Shown: positions 25,036-33,000, counted from the stretch's first letter. The stretch: DNA of 64,000 nt from Paracoccus sp. N5 (GCF_000371965.1 NZ_AQUO01000001.1:696827-760826), one strand, 5' to 3'. Notes: a model not told the origin generated them from the sequence alone. Program-made: numbers and translations.

Positions 25036-26148
25036 TCATTCTCCGTCCCCTTCCGACCCGCGCCGGGTCCGAGAATGAGGGGCCGTATCGGCGCCCGAGC
25101 GGGGGTTATCCACCGCCCGGCGCGCCCCTACCATGTTAGAGTCTTTTAAGTTAGATAAGTTACGGGCCGGATTCCGTTCGTCGGACCAAAGGCTTGACTG
25201 CCCCTGGCACGCCCGAAGTCCCGATATCGGCACGCCTGAAGTCCCGATACCGCCCACAGTTTCGACGCCCGAAGTCCCGATACCGCTCACCGAGTTATCC
25301 ACAGGCGACTGTGGATAACTCGCAGGAAGGATCCGCAGCATCTCGACGTGATCGACGCGCTCGATCCGCAGCCGGTATCCGGGCAGAGACTGGCGGGCAG
25401 CGATGCGGCGAATGTCGCAGGCAAAATCGGCGGGCTTGGCCAGACTGCCCGACTTCGCATGCAGATGCAGGATATCGAAGCACCAGCCCTGCGGCTGACG
25501 GCCGGCATGCTTGCGGGCCACGCGGTAGAGCCAGCGCTCGATGCCGCCCTTGAGCCGGAAATAGGCCGGGTCGATGGTCAGCACCAGCGAGCGGTCGAGC
25601 ACGCCGCGATAGAACCACTCGGGCAGCACGAATTCCATGCCCTCGACCCGGCCCCCGGCTGTCGTCATCTCTTCCCACTCGCCGATCCAGGAGAATTGGT
25701 GTCGGCGCCAGTGCTCGCCATGCCGGATCGTGGTCCGGATCACCGTCGACTGCAGCCGCGCCAACGTGCCTTTCAGCAGGCGATAGTCGCGGGCGCCGGT
25801 CTGGCGGCCGATGGCGGTCAGGAGCTGGTAGGGGGTGAAACGCAGGAAGCGCGAGGTTTGCAGCCCGGCGTTCTCGGCATCGACGATCTGGCTGGCGGCC
25901 CAGATCAGCACGTCGGCATCCCAGATGGTCGCCATGCCGTGCTCGGGAAAGCCCTGGACATGGACCTGGACACCGCCGGATTCATAGTGAATGGGCGTCA
26001 GGCGCTTGGTCTTTGCGAGCGAGAAGAACGGACGTTCCATCAGATCGCGCTGATCGCGCGGGCGGACCTCGCCGCCCGTGCCCGTCACCACGAAGGGGCT
26101 GAGGCGGCGGCGCTCGCCGGAAAGACGGGTGCGGCGGGACGTTCTCAT
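25036..26148 (-). CDS. repA: Replication initiator protein RepA
   Basis: Starting from ATG 26148 the 370-residue protein has LMERPFFSLAKTKRLTPIHY, MATIWDADVLIWAASQIVDA, RFLRFTPYQLLTAIGRQTGA and EWFYRGVLDRSLVLTIDPAY, with IERWLYRVARKHAGRQPQGW: the winged-helix RepA family found on alphaproteobacterial plasmids and Tn4371-like ICEs. It should bind iterons to start replication. The last ~90 residues are low-complexity and are encoded by DNA carrying iterons and DnaA boxes, so the origin overlaps the gene's 3' end. The preceding HTH gene is 10 bases away. Confidence 0.88.
   Translation of the reverse strand: MRTSRRTRLSGERRRLSPFVVTGTGGEVRPRDQRDLMERPFFSLAKTKRLTPIHYESGGVQVHVQGFPEHGMATIWDADVLIWAASQIVDAENAGLQTSRFLRFTPYQLLTAIGRQTGARDYRLLKGTLARLQSTVIRTTIRHGEHWRRHQFSWIGEWEEMTTAGGRVEGMEFVLPEWFYRGVLDRSLVLTIDPAYFRLKGGIERWLYRVARKHAGRQPQGWCFDILHLHAKSGSLAKPADFACDIRRIAARQSLPGYRLRIERVDHVEMLRILPASYPQSPVDNSVSGIGTSGVETVGGIGTSGVPISGLRACQGQSSLWSDERNPARNLSNLKDSNMVGARRAVDNPRSGADTAPHSRTRRGSEGDGE
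25209..25321. other. Putative replication origin: three iterons and an inverted DnaA-box pair
   Basis: A 21-bp repeat of the form ACGCCYGAAGTCCCGATAYCG occurs at 25209-25229, 25232-25252 and 25265-25285 (spacings 23 and 33, near whole helical turns). Just beyond is a perfect 13-bp inverted repeat, GAGTTATCCACAG at 25292-25304 and its complement at 25309-25321 around GCGA. It contains two consensus DnaA boxes, TTATCCACA at 25295-25303 and its complement at 25310-25318. All lie inside the 3' end of repA. Confidence 0.65.
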
Positions 26149-26158
26149 CGCTGCCCCC

Positions 26159-26440
26159 TCAGCGCCGGTAGCGGCCGGCATGGGCCGGCGGCGCCACGGC
26201 ATGGCGCTTGGCGGGCAGCACCGTGCCGCGCGGATCGGAGGTCGAGGTGACGGCGCCGCGCTCGGCCCAGGCCTGCAGGTCGTCGACGGCATAGACCACG
26301 CGGCCGCCGAGCTTGTGGAAGACCGGGCCGGTGCCGAAGCTGCGGTGTTTTTCCAACGTCCGGCCGGAGAGGCCGAGGAAATACGCGGCTTCCGGTGTGC
26401 GCAGGAAGCGCGGCGGCAGGTCGGTAAGATCGGGCTTCAT
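26159..26440 (-). CDS. Helix-turn-helix (AlpA/excisionase-like) protein
   Basis: The 93-residue protein MKPDLTDLPPRFLRTPEAAYFLGLS continues with GRTLEKHRSFGTGPVFHKLG and GRVVYAVDDLQAWAERGA, the HTH_17/MerR-like layout used by AlpA-type regulators and excisionases. In Tn4371-like elements such a gene stands directly before repA, as here (10-base gap). It probably controls the repA-tra operon or excision. The C-terminal 25 residues are basic and variable. Confidence 0.85.
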   Translation of the reverse strand: MKPDLTDLPPRFLRTPEAAYFLGLSGRTLEKHRSFGTGPVFHKLGGRVVYAVDDLQAWAERGAVTSTSDPRGTVLPAKRHAVAPPAHAGRYRR

Positions 26441-26536
26441 CGTCGGGCCTCCGTGCGGTTCGCGGGGCCGCTGGCGGGCAGCGGCGTATGGAGGACAGGG
26501 TGACGAAGAAGAAACGGCCGCAGGGAGTGCGAAGTT

Positions 26537-26559
26537 GGGGGTGACTAATTCTCACCCCC
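26537..26559. promoter_or_regulatory. Perfect inverted repeat upstream of the HTH-repA operon
   Basis: GGGGGTGA and TCACCCCC (26537-26544 and 26552-26559) form an 8-bp palindrome around CTAATTC. It lies about 100 bases upstream of the HTH start codon (26440) and 80 bases from the divergent antitoxin gene, so it could be an operator for the operon. It lacks a long T run, which argues against a terminator. Confidence 0.4.
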
Positions 26560-26584
26560 CTGGCTGACTCCCAGACCACGAAGC

Positions 26585-26622
26585 TTGACGTGATGCTATG
26601 TCATCCTTACTTGTATCCTTAC
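26585..26622 (+). promoter_or_regulatory. Promoter/operator of the toxin-antitoxin operon
   Basis: TTGACG at 26585-26590 is a good -35 element with candidate -10 sequences around 26608-26620. ATCCTTAC occurs twice (26603-26610 and 26615-26622), a 12-base period overlapping the presumed -10 region, which suits an operator bound by the AbrB-type antitoxin. The antitoxin ATG is 21 bases further, after AGAAAGG. Confidence 0.5.
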
Positions 26623-26642
26623 CGACAGAAAGGACCGCTCCG

Positions 26643-26882
26643 ATGCCGACGGCGACCATCACCTCGAAGGGCCAGATCACCATCCCGCAGAAGGTCCGCC
26701 TCGACATGGGCCTGACGCCCGGCGACCGGGTGGATTTCGTGCGCATGGACGACGGCCATTACGCGGTCGTGCCCGCCTCGCATTCGATCCGCGCGCTGAA
26801 GGGCATCGTGCCGCGGCCCGACAAGCCGGTGAGCCTCGAGGACATGCAGGCGGCGATCCTGGGCGAAGCGACCGGCGCATGA
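26643..26882 (+). CDS. AbrB/MazE-type antitoxin
   Basis: The ATG at 26643 gives 79 residues: PTATITSKGQITIPQKVRLD then MGLTPGDRVDFVRMDDGHYA, the swapped-hairpin AbrB DNA-binding domain (SKGQxTIPxxVR). The C-terminal segment would wrap the toxin. The stop overlaps the toxin start (ATGA). Type II antitoxins of this kind repress their own promoter together with the toxin; the repeated motif upstream fits that. It probably stabilises the element. Confidence 0.88.
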   Translation: MPTATITSKGQITIPQKVRLDMGLTPGDRVDFVRMDDGHYAVVPASHSIRALKGIVPRPDKPVSLEDMQAAILGEATGA

Positions 26883-27277
26883 TCGGCATCGATACCAATG
26901 TGCTGGTGCGCTATCTGGCGCAGGACGACGCCGCACAGGCGGCCATCGCCACGGAGATCGTCGAGGGCTTTACGCCGGAAGAGCCCGGCTTCGTTTCGCA
27001 GGTGGTGCTGGTGGAAACCGTCTGGGTGCTGACGCGTGCCTATCGGATGACGCGCGAGGCCATCGCCGATGCCGTGGAGGTGCTGCTGCGGTCGCGCGAG
27101 TTGATCGTGGAGCACACGGAGGCCGGTTATCTGGCGCTGGCCACCTATCGCGCCACCAAGGCGGATTTCGCGGATGCGCTGATCGCGCATGGCGGGCGGC
27201 TGGCGGGCTGCAGCGAAACCGTGACCTTCGACCGCGGCGCCGCCAGCCATGCCGGCATGCGGTTGCTCGGGGAGTGA
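26879..27277 (+). CDS. PIN-domain toxin (VapC-like ribonuclease)
   Basis: The 132-residue PIN protein has MIGIDTNVLVRYLAQDDAAQ with the first acidic residue Asp5, VLVETVWVLTRAYR (Glu), KADFADALIAHGGR (Asp) and VTFDRGAA (last Asp), so the acidic metal-binding set looks complete. PIN toxins cut RNA, often initiator tRNA, when freed from the antitoxin. It is translationally coupled to the AbrB-type antitoxin upstream. Confidence 0.88.
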   Translation: MIGIDTNVLVRYLAQDDAAQAAIATEIVEGFTPEEPGFVSQVVLVETVWVLTRAYRMTREAIADAVEVLLRSRELIVEHTEAGYLALATYRATKADFADALIAHGGRLAGCSETVTFDRGAASHAGMRLLGE

Positions 27278-27456
27278 CAGGCAGTCACCAGCGGGATTGG
27301 AGCGCAAAACTGCGGCGGCGGGCGGCATTCCGATGCCGGGCTGGCTGACGGATCAGCCTCGATAAAGGCCGGAGTGCAGCTTGATTACCTCGCCGCCTTT
27401 CTCGAGCTGGCGCAAGATTACGAAGTTCCATGCCGGCCCCCAAAGATCCGATGGCC

Positions 27457-28356
27457 TCATGGCGTGCGCGGGCAAGGCGGGGTCGATAGGCGCCCCCTGC
27501 CAGCACGCTGATGAACCAGCAGTGACCCCAGCCCCGAGATCGCGATGAGCACCAGACCCGCCAGCGAAACGAGATCGGGCCAATCGCCGAAGACGACGAT
27601 CCCCAGTGCCGTGGCCGAAATCAACTGGCTGTAGACCAGGGGTGCGATCAGGCTGGCCTCGGCCTTCCTGCTGGCCATGACCAGCAGGAAGTTGCCCACG
27701 GCCGAACCGACGGCGCTGATCAGAAGCAGCACCAGCAAGGGCACGTCCGGCACGGGAAAATCTGCTTGCAACCCGAAGGGCGTCAGGACGACGGCCCCGA
27801 TCAGCAATTGCGAGATCAGCAGGAATCGCGGCCGGAATCTTCCCGCCAGGGTGCGGGTCATGACCAGATAGGCGCCGTAGAATGTTCCCGCCGCCAGGGC
27901 GAAAGCCATGCCGGCGGAGCTGCCGAAACCGGGTTTCACCACAAGCATCACGCCGGCGAAGCCAAGTCCCAGCAAGAGGCTTCTTTGTGACGATGGCCTC
28001 TCGCCCAGAAACAGTATCGCCAGGACATAGGACACGATGGGACCGACGAAGAAGGCTCCGAAGACATTGGCGATCGGTTCCGTCTTCAGGGCCGTCAGGA
28101 TGCAGCATATGCCGCTGGCGATAAGCCCGGCCCTCAGCAGGACGCGCCAGTCCAGCAAGGCGGGCAGTTCCCGCCGGGTCAAGCCGCTGAAGGGAAGCAG
28201 CATCAGCGCGGCCAGGAAAAATCGCGACCATGCCACGATGAAGGGATCCACGCCGCCGCCGGTCAGCAGCTTGCCCGCCGTATCGCCGATGACCACGCAG
28301 GTCACCGCGATGAAGACTGTCGCGATCAGTCGTAGCAAATCCGGCGTATTGGTCAT
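27457..28356 (-). CDS. EamA-family (DMT) inner-membrane exporter
   Basis: The 299-residue protein has about ten hydrophobic segments in two EamA halves, starting LLRLIATVFIAVTCVVIGDT and including the conserved ERPSSQRSLLLGLGFAGVML after the first half. DMT transporters export amino acids, metabolites or drugs; the substrate cannot be told. The last ~20 residues (RAGRGRLSTPPCP) look like read-through beyond the family end. It stands alone between the toxin gene and DUF2285 genes on the minus strand. Confidence 0.85.
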   Translation of the reverse strand: MTNTPDLLRLIATVFIAVTCVVIGDTAGKLLTGGGVDPFIVAWSRFFLAALMLLPFSGLTRRELPALLDWRVLLRAGLIASGICCILTALKTEPIANVFGAFFVGPIVSYVLAILFLGERPSSQRSLLLGLGFAGVMLVVKPGFGSSAGMAFALAAGTFYGAYLVMTRTLAGRFRPRFLLISQLLIGAVVLTPFGLQADFPVPDVPLLVLLLISAVGSAVGNFLLVMASRKAEASLIAPLVYSQLISATALGIVVFGDWPDLVSLAGLVLIAISGLGSLLVHQRAGRGRLSTPPCPRTP

Positions 28357-28459
28357 GATCGTTCTCGGGAAGCGGAATTGAGGCGGGCATCTGGTTCGGG
28401 GCAGACCTTGCGACGTTGCGCGAAGGATTGGAAGGCCACCGTCCCGACAGTCCCGACAG

Positions 28460-29234
28460 CTACTTCCGCCGTCGCCGTCGCAGCAGGCGGCGGTAGCCGC
28501 CCCCGATCATGGCGCGGGCGTCCCTGACAAAGCCCATGACTGCGTCACGCAGCGCGGACGTCTTCCAGGCCTCTGTGCGGACCCGGTCGGCGCCGTAAAT
28601 CGCGCCGGCGATCTCGCGATAGCTCGCCCCGCTCATGCGCCCGTCGATGGCTTGCAGCATCTGGCGCGCGCGCCGGCGCTGGCGTTCGGTCAAGCGGGGG
28701 TCCGGCGGCACGCTCCGCCGCATGAGAAAGCAGAGGAGGCGCGTGGCGGCCTCGATCCGGTCAAGCCCATCGGCATCAAGCGGGATGACGATTGCCAGCG
28801 GCCCGTGTTCCTCGACGCCCGCCAGCCGCAGCAGGTGCAGGCTTCGGCCATCACCGATGACGCAGCGGAACCAGGTGCCATCGGAATTCACCCGGGCATC
28901 AGCCGCTCTCAAAAGGTCGACCAGGTTGCCCTCAGCAGGCAGAACGGAGGGTAGCGCATCCAGCACGAGGCTGCCGGTCTCGCAGGACGGCAGCCAGTAG
29001 ACCGGCGTATCCACGCAGGACAGTCCGGGCCGAACCGGGAAACGTAAGCCCCCAGCGGATCCGGAACCGAAGGATGCCCGGCGCATCCATCGTCTCTCGT
29101 CGCGCGACGGCGCGATAGTCCTGCTGATAGTCCTCGTTGCGCCGCAGCCATTCCCAGGCGAGATCGGGCGCTGCAACTTCGTCGACGAAATCGTAGCTCG
29201 GCGAGGATCGCCACTTCGACAGGTCGGGTTTCAT
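28460..29234 (-). pseudogene. DUF6499-DUF2285 protein with a +1 frameshift
   Basis: The 5' part from ATG 29234 reads KPDLSKWRSSPSYDFVDEVA then LAWEWLRRNEDYQQDYRAVA, the DUF6499 N-terminal domain, up to RFRIRWGLT. About base 29040 an extra T in ACGTTTCCC shifts the frame. The continuation RFPVRPGLSCVDTPVYWLPS runs through a DUF2285 C-terminal domain (AWKTSALRDAVMGFVRDARA, GGYRRLLRRRRRK) to the stop at 28460. Such DNA-binding-like proteins are encoded near repA in conjugative elements. Either the gene is dead or a sequencing indel is present. Confidence 0.7.
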
Positions 29235-29364
29235 GTCCATACCCCAAGGTTGAAGCCAGTGCTCGCGCGTTCAGCCAAGGGTTGGAAGTTTTTGTCTGCG
29301 CTAATACCCCCTGCCGGGCAAGGGAGGGTGCGGCAGAGGCAAATCGGCGGATTTCTACTTGCGA

Positions 29365-29625
29365 TCAGCGGCCGTCGCGCAACAGGAGCTTGTAGCCGTC
29401 TTTTTTCATCCAGCGCGCACGGGCGAGATGGCTGTCGTAGATCCTGCGCGCCCGTTCCGGCTGACGCTCGGGATCGAGGCCGAAAAGGATCCGGACGGCT
29501 TCGCGCCAGTCGGCTCCGTCGTCGGCGGAATCGTGCAGCCGCATGTAGAGCTTCTGGTGCCGACGGTCGTAATCCGTCAGTTCTGGTCCGGTCGGCACAT
29601 CCTCCAGATAGTCTTTTTCCGTCAC
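29365..29625 (-). CDS. DUF2285-like small protein
   Basis: A GTG start at 29625 behind GGGAGAGG gives 86 residues. The sequence DDGADWREAVRILFGLDPER and ARRIYDSHLARARWMKKDGY, then KLLLRDGR, matches a small conserved family annotated with DUF2285 and found in conjugative elements of alpha- and gammaproteobacteria. Function unknown, probably DNA binding. It precedes the DUF6499-DUF2285 gene in the same direction. Confidence 0.75.
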   Translation of the reverse strand: MTEKDYLEDVPTGPELTDYDRRHQKLYMRLHDSADDGADWREAVRILFGLDPERQPERARRIYDSHLARARWMKKDGYKLLLRDGR

Positions 29626-29862
29626 ATCCCTCTCCCGTCCGGGCGGTGATCGCGATGTTTTCTCGCAGCAGCACTATTCCATGCCGGGCCACGTTCCACA
29701 ACAAACCGTGTTCCACGCGACGGATCCTGCTCCGCATCGTTAATCAGGCACAGTCACCGGGCGCAACTCCGAATGCCTGCACATCGGAGCAAACACCTCG
29801 GCATCCGATTTGTAGAGAATACTCCGTGGTTGAATGCTCATCAAGTCACCGATCTGTTGGTG

Positions 29863-30120
29863 ATGAAGATTCGGGAGATATTCGCGCACAATCTGCGGGC
29901 GGCGCGGCAAGCCAGAGGCTTGTCGCAGGAAGAGCTCGCGCATCGGGCGGATATCGATCGAACCTATATCAGCTCACTGGAGCGCCGCGTTTACGGCGCC
30001 AGCATCGATGTCGTGGATCGCCTGGCCTCGGTCCTGGAAATGGAAGCATCCGACCTGCTTAAGCGGCCTGCGGAAGGCAAACGGCTGCCATCTGCGGAGC
30101 CGCCAAAGCCAGACAAGTAG
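29863..30120 (+). CDS. XRE-family helix-turn-helix regulator
   Basis: From ATG 29863 the 85 residues MKIREIFAHNLRAARQARGL then SQEELAHRADIDRTYISSLE form a complete Cro/C1-type HTH domain, followed by SIDVVDRLASVLEMEASDLL. It is divergent from the DUF2285 genes, a usual arrangement for a regulator of a conjugative element. The ribosome site is weak, and the frame stays open upstream to 29773, so the start is not certain. Confidence 0.82.
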   Translation: MKIREIFAHNLRAARQARGLSQEELAHRADIDRTYISSLERRVYGASIDVVDRLASVLEMEASDLLKRPAEGKRLPSAEPPKPDK

Positions 30121-30230
30121 CCCGGAGCGACACCGCTGCGTTTCCAGCGGGCACCTGCCTGCCGCACAAGCCGGACGCATGAGCCCGCAAGTCAATTTGC
30201 CTCGGCGGGATCTCTGGTCCCGGTGGAGGG

Positions 30231-30497
30231 TCAAGCGGGGCAAAACTCTCCGCTCGCGATCTGGATGGTCCAGCATTCGCCTTCATCGTCGGCCATCATC
30301 TGGATCTCGGTACGATCGGCGCTCAGGATCGCGTGCAACCCGCCTTCGGTGAAAATCTCCGGCTCGTCGGCCTCGGCGTCCCATCCGAGGCCCCATGCTT
30401 CCTGCACCGTTACCTTGCGGAATCGGCCCTCGGCAAAGGCGGTGGCGAGGGTCGCGGCATTGGCGAGGCGGCGGGCGGTCAGTTCGGCTGTGGTCAT
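30231..30497 (-). CDS. Hypothetical protein of the accessory cluster
   Basis: From ATG 30497 an 88-residue acidic protein: MTTAELTARRLANAATLATA, then GLGWDAEADEPEIFTEGGLH. It has no membrane segment and no recognised domain. A run of three such small minus-strand genes (30231, 30577, 30889) follows the usual pattern of anti-restriction or host-interaction genes in conjugative elements, but that is only context. Codon composition supports real coding. Confidence 0.6.
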   Translation of the reverse strand: MTTAELTARRLANAATLATAFAEGRFRKVTVQEAWGLGWDAEADEPEIFTEGGLHAILSADRTEIQMMADDEGECWTIQIASGEFCPA

Positions 30498-30576
30498 GTC
30501 CGTTTCTCCCGGTGGGGTGGTTTCCTGCTGCCGCAAGCCCCGCGACGGCGGGGCCAGATTGTCGGCGCCGGCGGCA

Positions 30577-30789
30577 TCAGGCGCTTTCGATCTCGCTCGG
30601 GGTATCGAGGAGGAGGTCGGCGGCTTCGGTCATCGCCTGCAGGAGGATGATCTGGGCCAGTTCCTCGTCGGAGGTCTGCATCCATCCTCGGGTGATCCGC
30701 TCCAGTTCCTCGAGCCGGTGCGGGTCGCGGCGGATCAGGGCGTTGGCGGCTTCGGCCATCAGTTCGGTCACGGTGGTCGGGTGGTTCAT
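30577..30789 (-). CDS. Hypothetical small helical protein
   Basis: A 70-residue acidic protein, MNHPTTVTELMAEAANALIR, then RRDPHRLEELERITRGWMQT and EELAQIILLQAMTEAADLLL. It is predicted fully helical, with no known domain. Start ATG 30789 is preceded by a GAGAGCGACC stretch. Same direction and spacing as its two neighbours. Confidence 0.6.
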   Translation of the reverse strand: MNHPTTVTELMAEAANALIRRDPHRLEELERITRGWMQTSDEELAQIILLQAMTEAADLLLDTPSEIESA

Positions 30790-30888
30790 GGTCGCTCTCC
30801 GATCTGTGCCCCGGTCCGATCCGGGCGCTTCTGCTGCCCCGACCCCTCGGGCGTTTCCGCCTGGGGCTGTGCGCTTCCGTCGGTGGGG

Positions 30889-31092
30889 TCAGATCAAGCC
30901 TGCCTTCTGAAGCCAGTTGGCGGTGTCAGGGGCGTCGGTTGCGCGGACAATGACCGTCAGGGTCATGCTGTCGCGGCTGGCGCGGGCCTTGACCCCGGTA
31001 TCGGCGTCCATGCCCATCTCGATGTCCTCGAGATGGATGCGGCTCGCCAGGGGGTTGCCGGGGATGTTGATCTCGAATGTCGCGGTATGCAT
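30889..31092 (-). CDS. Hypothetical small protein
   Basis: From ATG 31092 the 67 residues MHTATFEINIPGNPLASRIH continue as LEDIEMGMDADTGVKARASR and TLTVIVRATDAPDTANWLQK. The alternating pattern suggests a beta-rich small domain. No family recognised. It is upstream of the two other small genes and after a GC-rich leader. Confidence 0.55.
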   Translation of the reverse strand: MHTATFEINIPGNPLASRIHLEDIEMGMDADTGVKARASRDSMTLTVIVRATDAPDTANWLQKAGLI

Positions 31093-31315
31093 CGGGCTTG
31101 TCTCCGGTTTCCGGGACCGATCCATCCGGCCCCTTCCACCACCCCGGCCCCGCATTGCGGGGAGCATGGCACCGGTGGCTGGCGACCATGTTGGTGCCTT
31201 ACGAATAGTCTAGCAAAAACAAGGCGCTAACGCAAGCCGATTGTGGCGTTTTCTCCATTATTTTCAGTCAGTTATCGGCATTTCAACTTTCTTCCGCAGC
31301 CGCCGAAACGCCCAC

Positions 31316-31346
31316 GGGTGTCCACCCCGTTCGCCGGTGGACACCC
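31316..31346. repeat. Perfect 11-bp inverted repeat
   Basis: GGGTGTCCACC (31316-31326) and GGTGGACACCC (31336-31346) flank a 9-base loop in a gene-free interval (31093-31600). Neither side has a T run, so a terminator is unlikely; a protein-binding site or single-strand origin structure is possible. Confidence 0.5.
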
Positions 31347-31521
31347 GTTCCCTTCCGCTCCGAAGCTAAATACGCCCTTCGCGACCACGCGCCGACGATC
31401 ACGCAAAGCTCATCGGTAGCGCTGTGGAGCAGCCTCGCTCCCCAGCCCCTTTTTGCCCAAGCCCCTGTTTCTTCTTCAGCGGAGAAGGATGGGGTCGGGG
31501 GAAGGCAGCAGGCTCCGCCGG

Positions 31522-31556
31522 AGGCTTCCCGGCCGGTCGATCCGGTCGGGAAGCCT
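31522..31556. repeat. Long inverted repeat near ssb
   Basis: AGGCTTCCCG-G-CCGG pairs with CCGG-T-CGGGAAGCCT around TCGAT, a 15-bp stem with one mismatch. With the 31316 repeat and the ssb terminator it makes three hairpins in about 310 bases of non-coding DNA. Confidence 0.55.
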
Positions 31557-31599
31557 TCTCTTGCCGGCGTGGCAAAGGCGCGATCCGCCGCAAACATGG

Positions 31600-31626
31600 A
31601 AAAACCCGGCGGCTGGAACCGCCGGG
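31600..31626 (-). terminator. Rho-independent terminator after ssb
   Basis: CCCGGCGG (31605-31612) and CCGCCGGG (31619-31626) pair around CTGGAA. Read on the minus strand the stem is followed by TTTTT, 17 bases after the ssb stop codon. Confidence 0.8.
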
Positions 31627-31642
31627 CTCTTGGGCCTCCCGT

Positions 31643-32053
31643 TCAGGAGGGAATGTCGTCTTCGTCGATGAACCGGCCTTCGTCCTCGTCGTCGGTCCCG
31701 GCCTGCGGCGCCCGGCTCAGGAAATCCACCGTCTCGGCGACGATCTCGCAGCCGTAGCGGTCGTTGCCGTCCGCATCCTGCCATTTCGTGTAGTGGATGC
31801 GGCCGCGCACCAGCACCTTCGTGCCGGATTCGCAATATTGCCGGATGGTCCGGCCCAGGCCGTTGAAGGCGACGATGCGGTGCCATTCCGCGTCCTCGAC
31901 CCGATAGCCCTTCTCGTCGCGGACGACCCGGCCTTCCGAATAGCGCGGGCGCGAGGTGACCAGCTTGAAGCGGGTGACGTCGGTGCCGGTGCGGGTGGTG
32001 CGGGTTTCGGGGGCCTGGCGGATGGTGCCGGCGAGGATGACGATGTTCTGCAT
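31643..32053 (-). CDS. ssb: Single-stranded DNA-binding protein
   Basis: The 136-residue protein MQNIVILAGTIRQAPETRTT has an OB-fold core (FKLVTSRPRYSEGRVVRDEK, EWHRIVAFNGLGRTIRQYCE, SGTKVLVRGRIHYTKWQDAD) and ends in an acidic tail with DEDEGRFIDEDDIPS. The tail keeps the D-D-I-P ending similar to the SSB protein-interaction tip (DDDIPF) but lacks the final Phe. It is a plasmid/ICE-type SSB that coats transferred single strands. The start is separated by ~450 non-coding bases from the IS copy upstream. Confidence 0.9.
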   Translation of the reverse strand: MQNIVILAGTIRQAPETRTTRTGTDVTRFKLVTSRPRYSEGRVVRDEKGYRVEDAEWHRIVAFNGLGRTIRQYCESGTKVLVRGRIHYTKWQDADGNDRYGCEIVAETVDFLSRAPQAGTDDEDEGRFIDEDDIPS

Positions 32054-32507
32054 TGTAGGTCTCCGTTGCTTCCCCGGAGGGACCATTCCCTCCGACGAGA
32101 CCCGGCCAAATCCGTCGGGAGGCACCTGCAACTGACGCCCCCTTCGGGCGGCAGCCTGCCCGCAAGGCTTCGGAGTGGGGCGGGCAGCCGCGCCCCGCGC
32201 GGCAACACGGTCCGGAGCCTTGGGGGTTGTTGGTGAAAACCGCACGGAGTTAGGGGATCGGACAGGCGGAGGGATTGGTTCGACCGGGAGCGGATCGGGG
32301 ACATATCGCAGAACGGCGGCGTTCTCGCCGGTGCCGTCCTGTCCGCATGGCCCCCGGATTCCGCGCCACCTGTGGCGGTGCCGCTTCGCTTCGCCTTGCT
32401 GGTCGCCCTTGCGTCTGTCGCCGGAAGGCCGGGACGTTCGGGGCGGGAAGGATCGAGCTGTCGGGTCGGGGGCGCGGTATGGCATGGCCGCCGTTTCATC
32501 GGCCCTA
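32054..32507. other. Gene-free region upstream of ssb
   Basis: No frame has protein-like composition or a ribosome site. The stretch is GC-rich and should hold the ssb promoter. It ends abruptly at the left end of IS5 copy 2, so the gene normally upstream of ssb may be displaced. Confidence 0.5.
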
Positions 32508-32568
32508 GGGCGTGTTGACAAAAGGGATTCACCGGGCGCGGTGATCGTGATTCAAGCTGGTATCTGCA

Positions 32569-33000
32569 ATGGAGACCAGCGTGGCACGAAACCTGATGTC
32601 GAACGACGAGTGGGCGTTCTTTGAACGCTTCATCCTGGCTGTCCGTTCTCCGAACGGCCGCAAGCCCACGAACCATCGGCTTGTTCTGGATGGGATTTTC
32701 TGGATCGCCCGAACGGGGTCGCCCTGGCGCGACCTGCCGGAAGAGTTCGGCAAATGGTCGTCTGTCTATCGGCAGTTCCGGCGCTGGACGTTGGCGGGGC
32801 TGTGGGAACAGATCCTGGAGGCGCTGAACGAGAGCCGGATCGTGCCGGATGCGCTGCAGATGATCGACAGCACCGTGGTTCGCGCTCATCATCAGGCAGC
32901 GGGCGCAAAAGGGGGACTCCGCGCCAAGGTTTCGGCCGCTCGCGAGGTGGCTTCACGACCAAGATCCATCTGCGGGTCAATGCGGCAGGCCTGCCCATGA
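32569..33000 (+). CDS. IS5-family transposase OrfA (copy 2)
   Basis: The 143-residue product begins METSVARNLMSNDEWAFFER and has IFWIARTGSPWRDLPEEFGK and MIDSTVVRAHHQAAGAKGG with the first catalytic Asp. A -1 frameshift at the AAAAGGGGG run near 32908 would join it to OrfB; the tail after GAKGG is out of frame. Confidence 0.88.
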   Translation: METSVARNLMSNDEWAFFERFILAVRSPNGRKPTNHRLVLDGIFWIARTGSPWRDLPEEFGKWSSVYRQFRRWTLAGLWEQILEALNESRIVPDALQMIDSTVVRAHHQAAGAKGGLRAKVSAAREVASRPRSICGSMRQACP

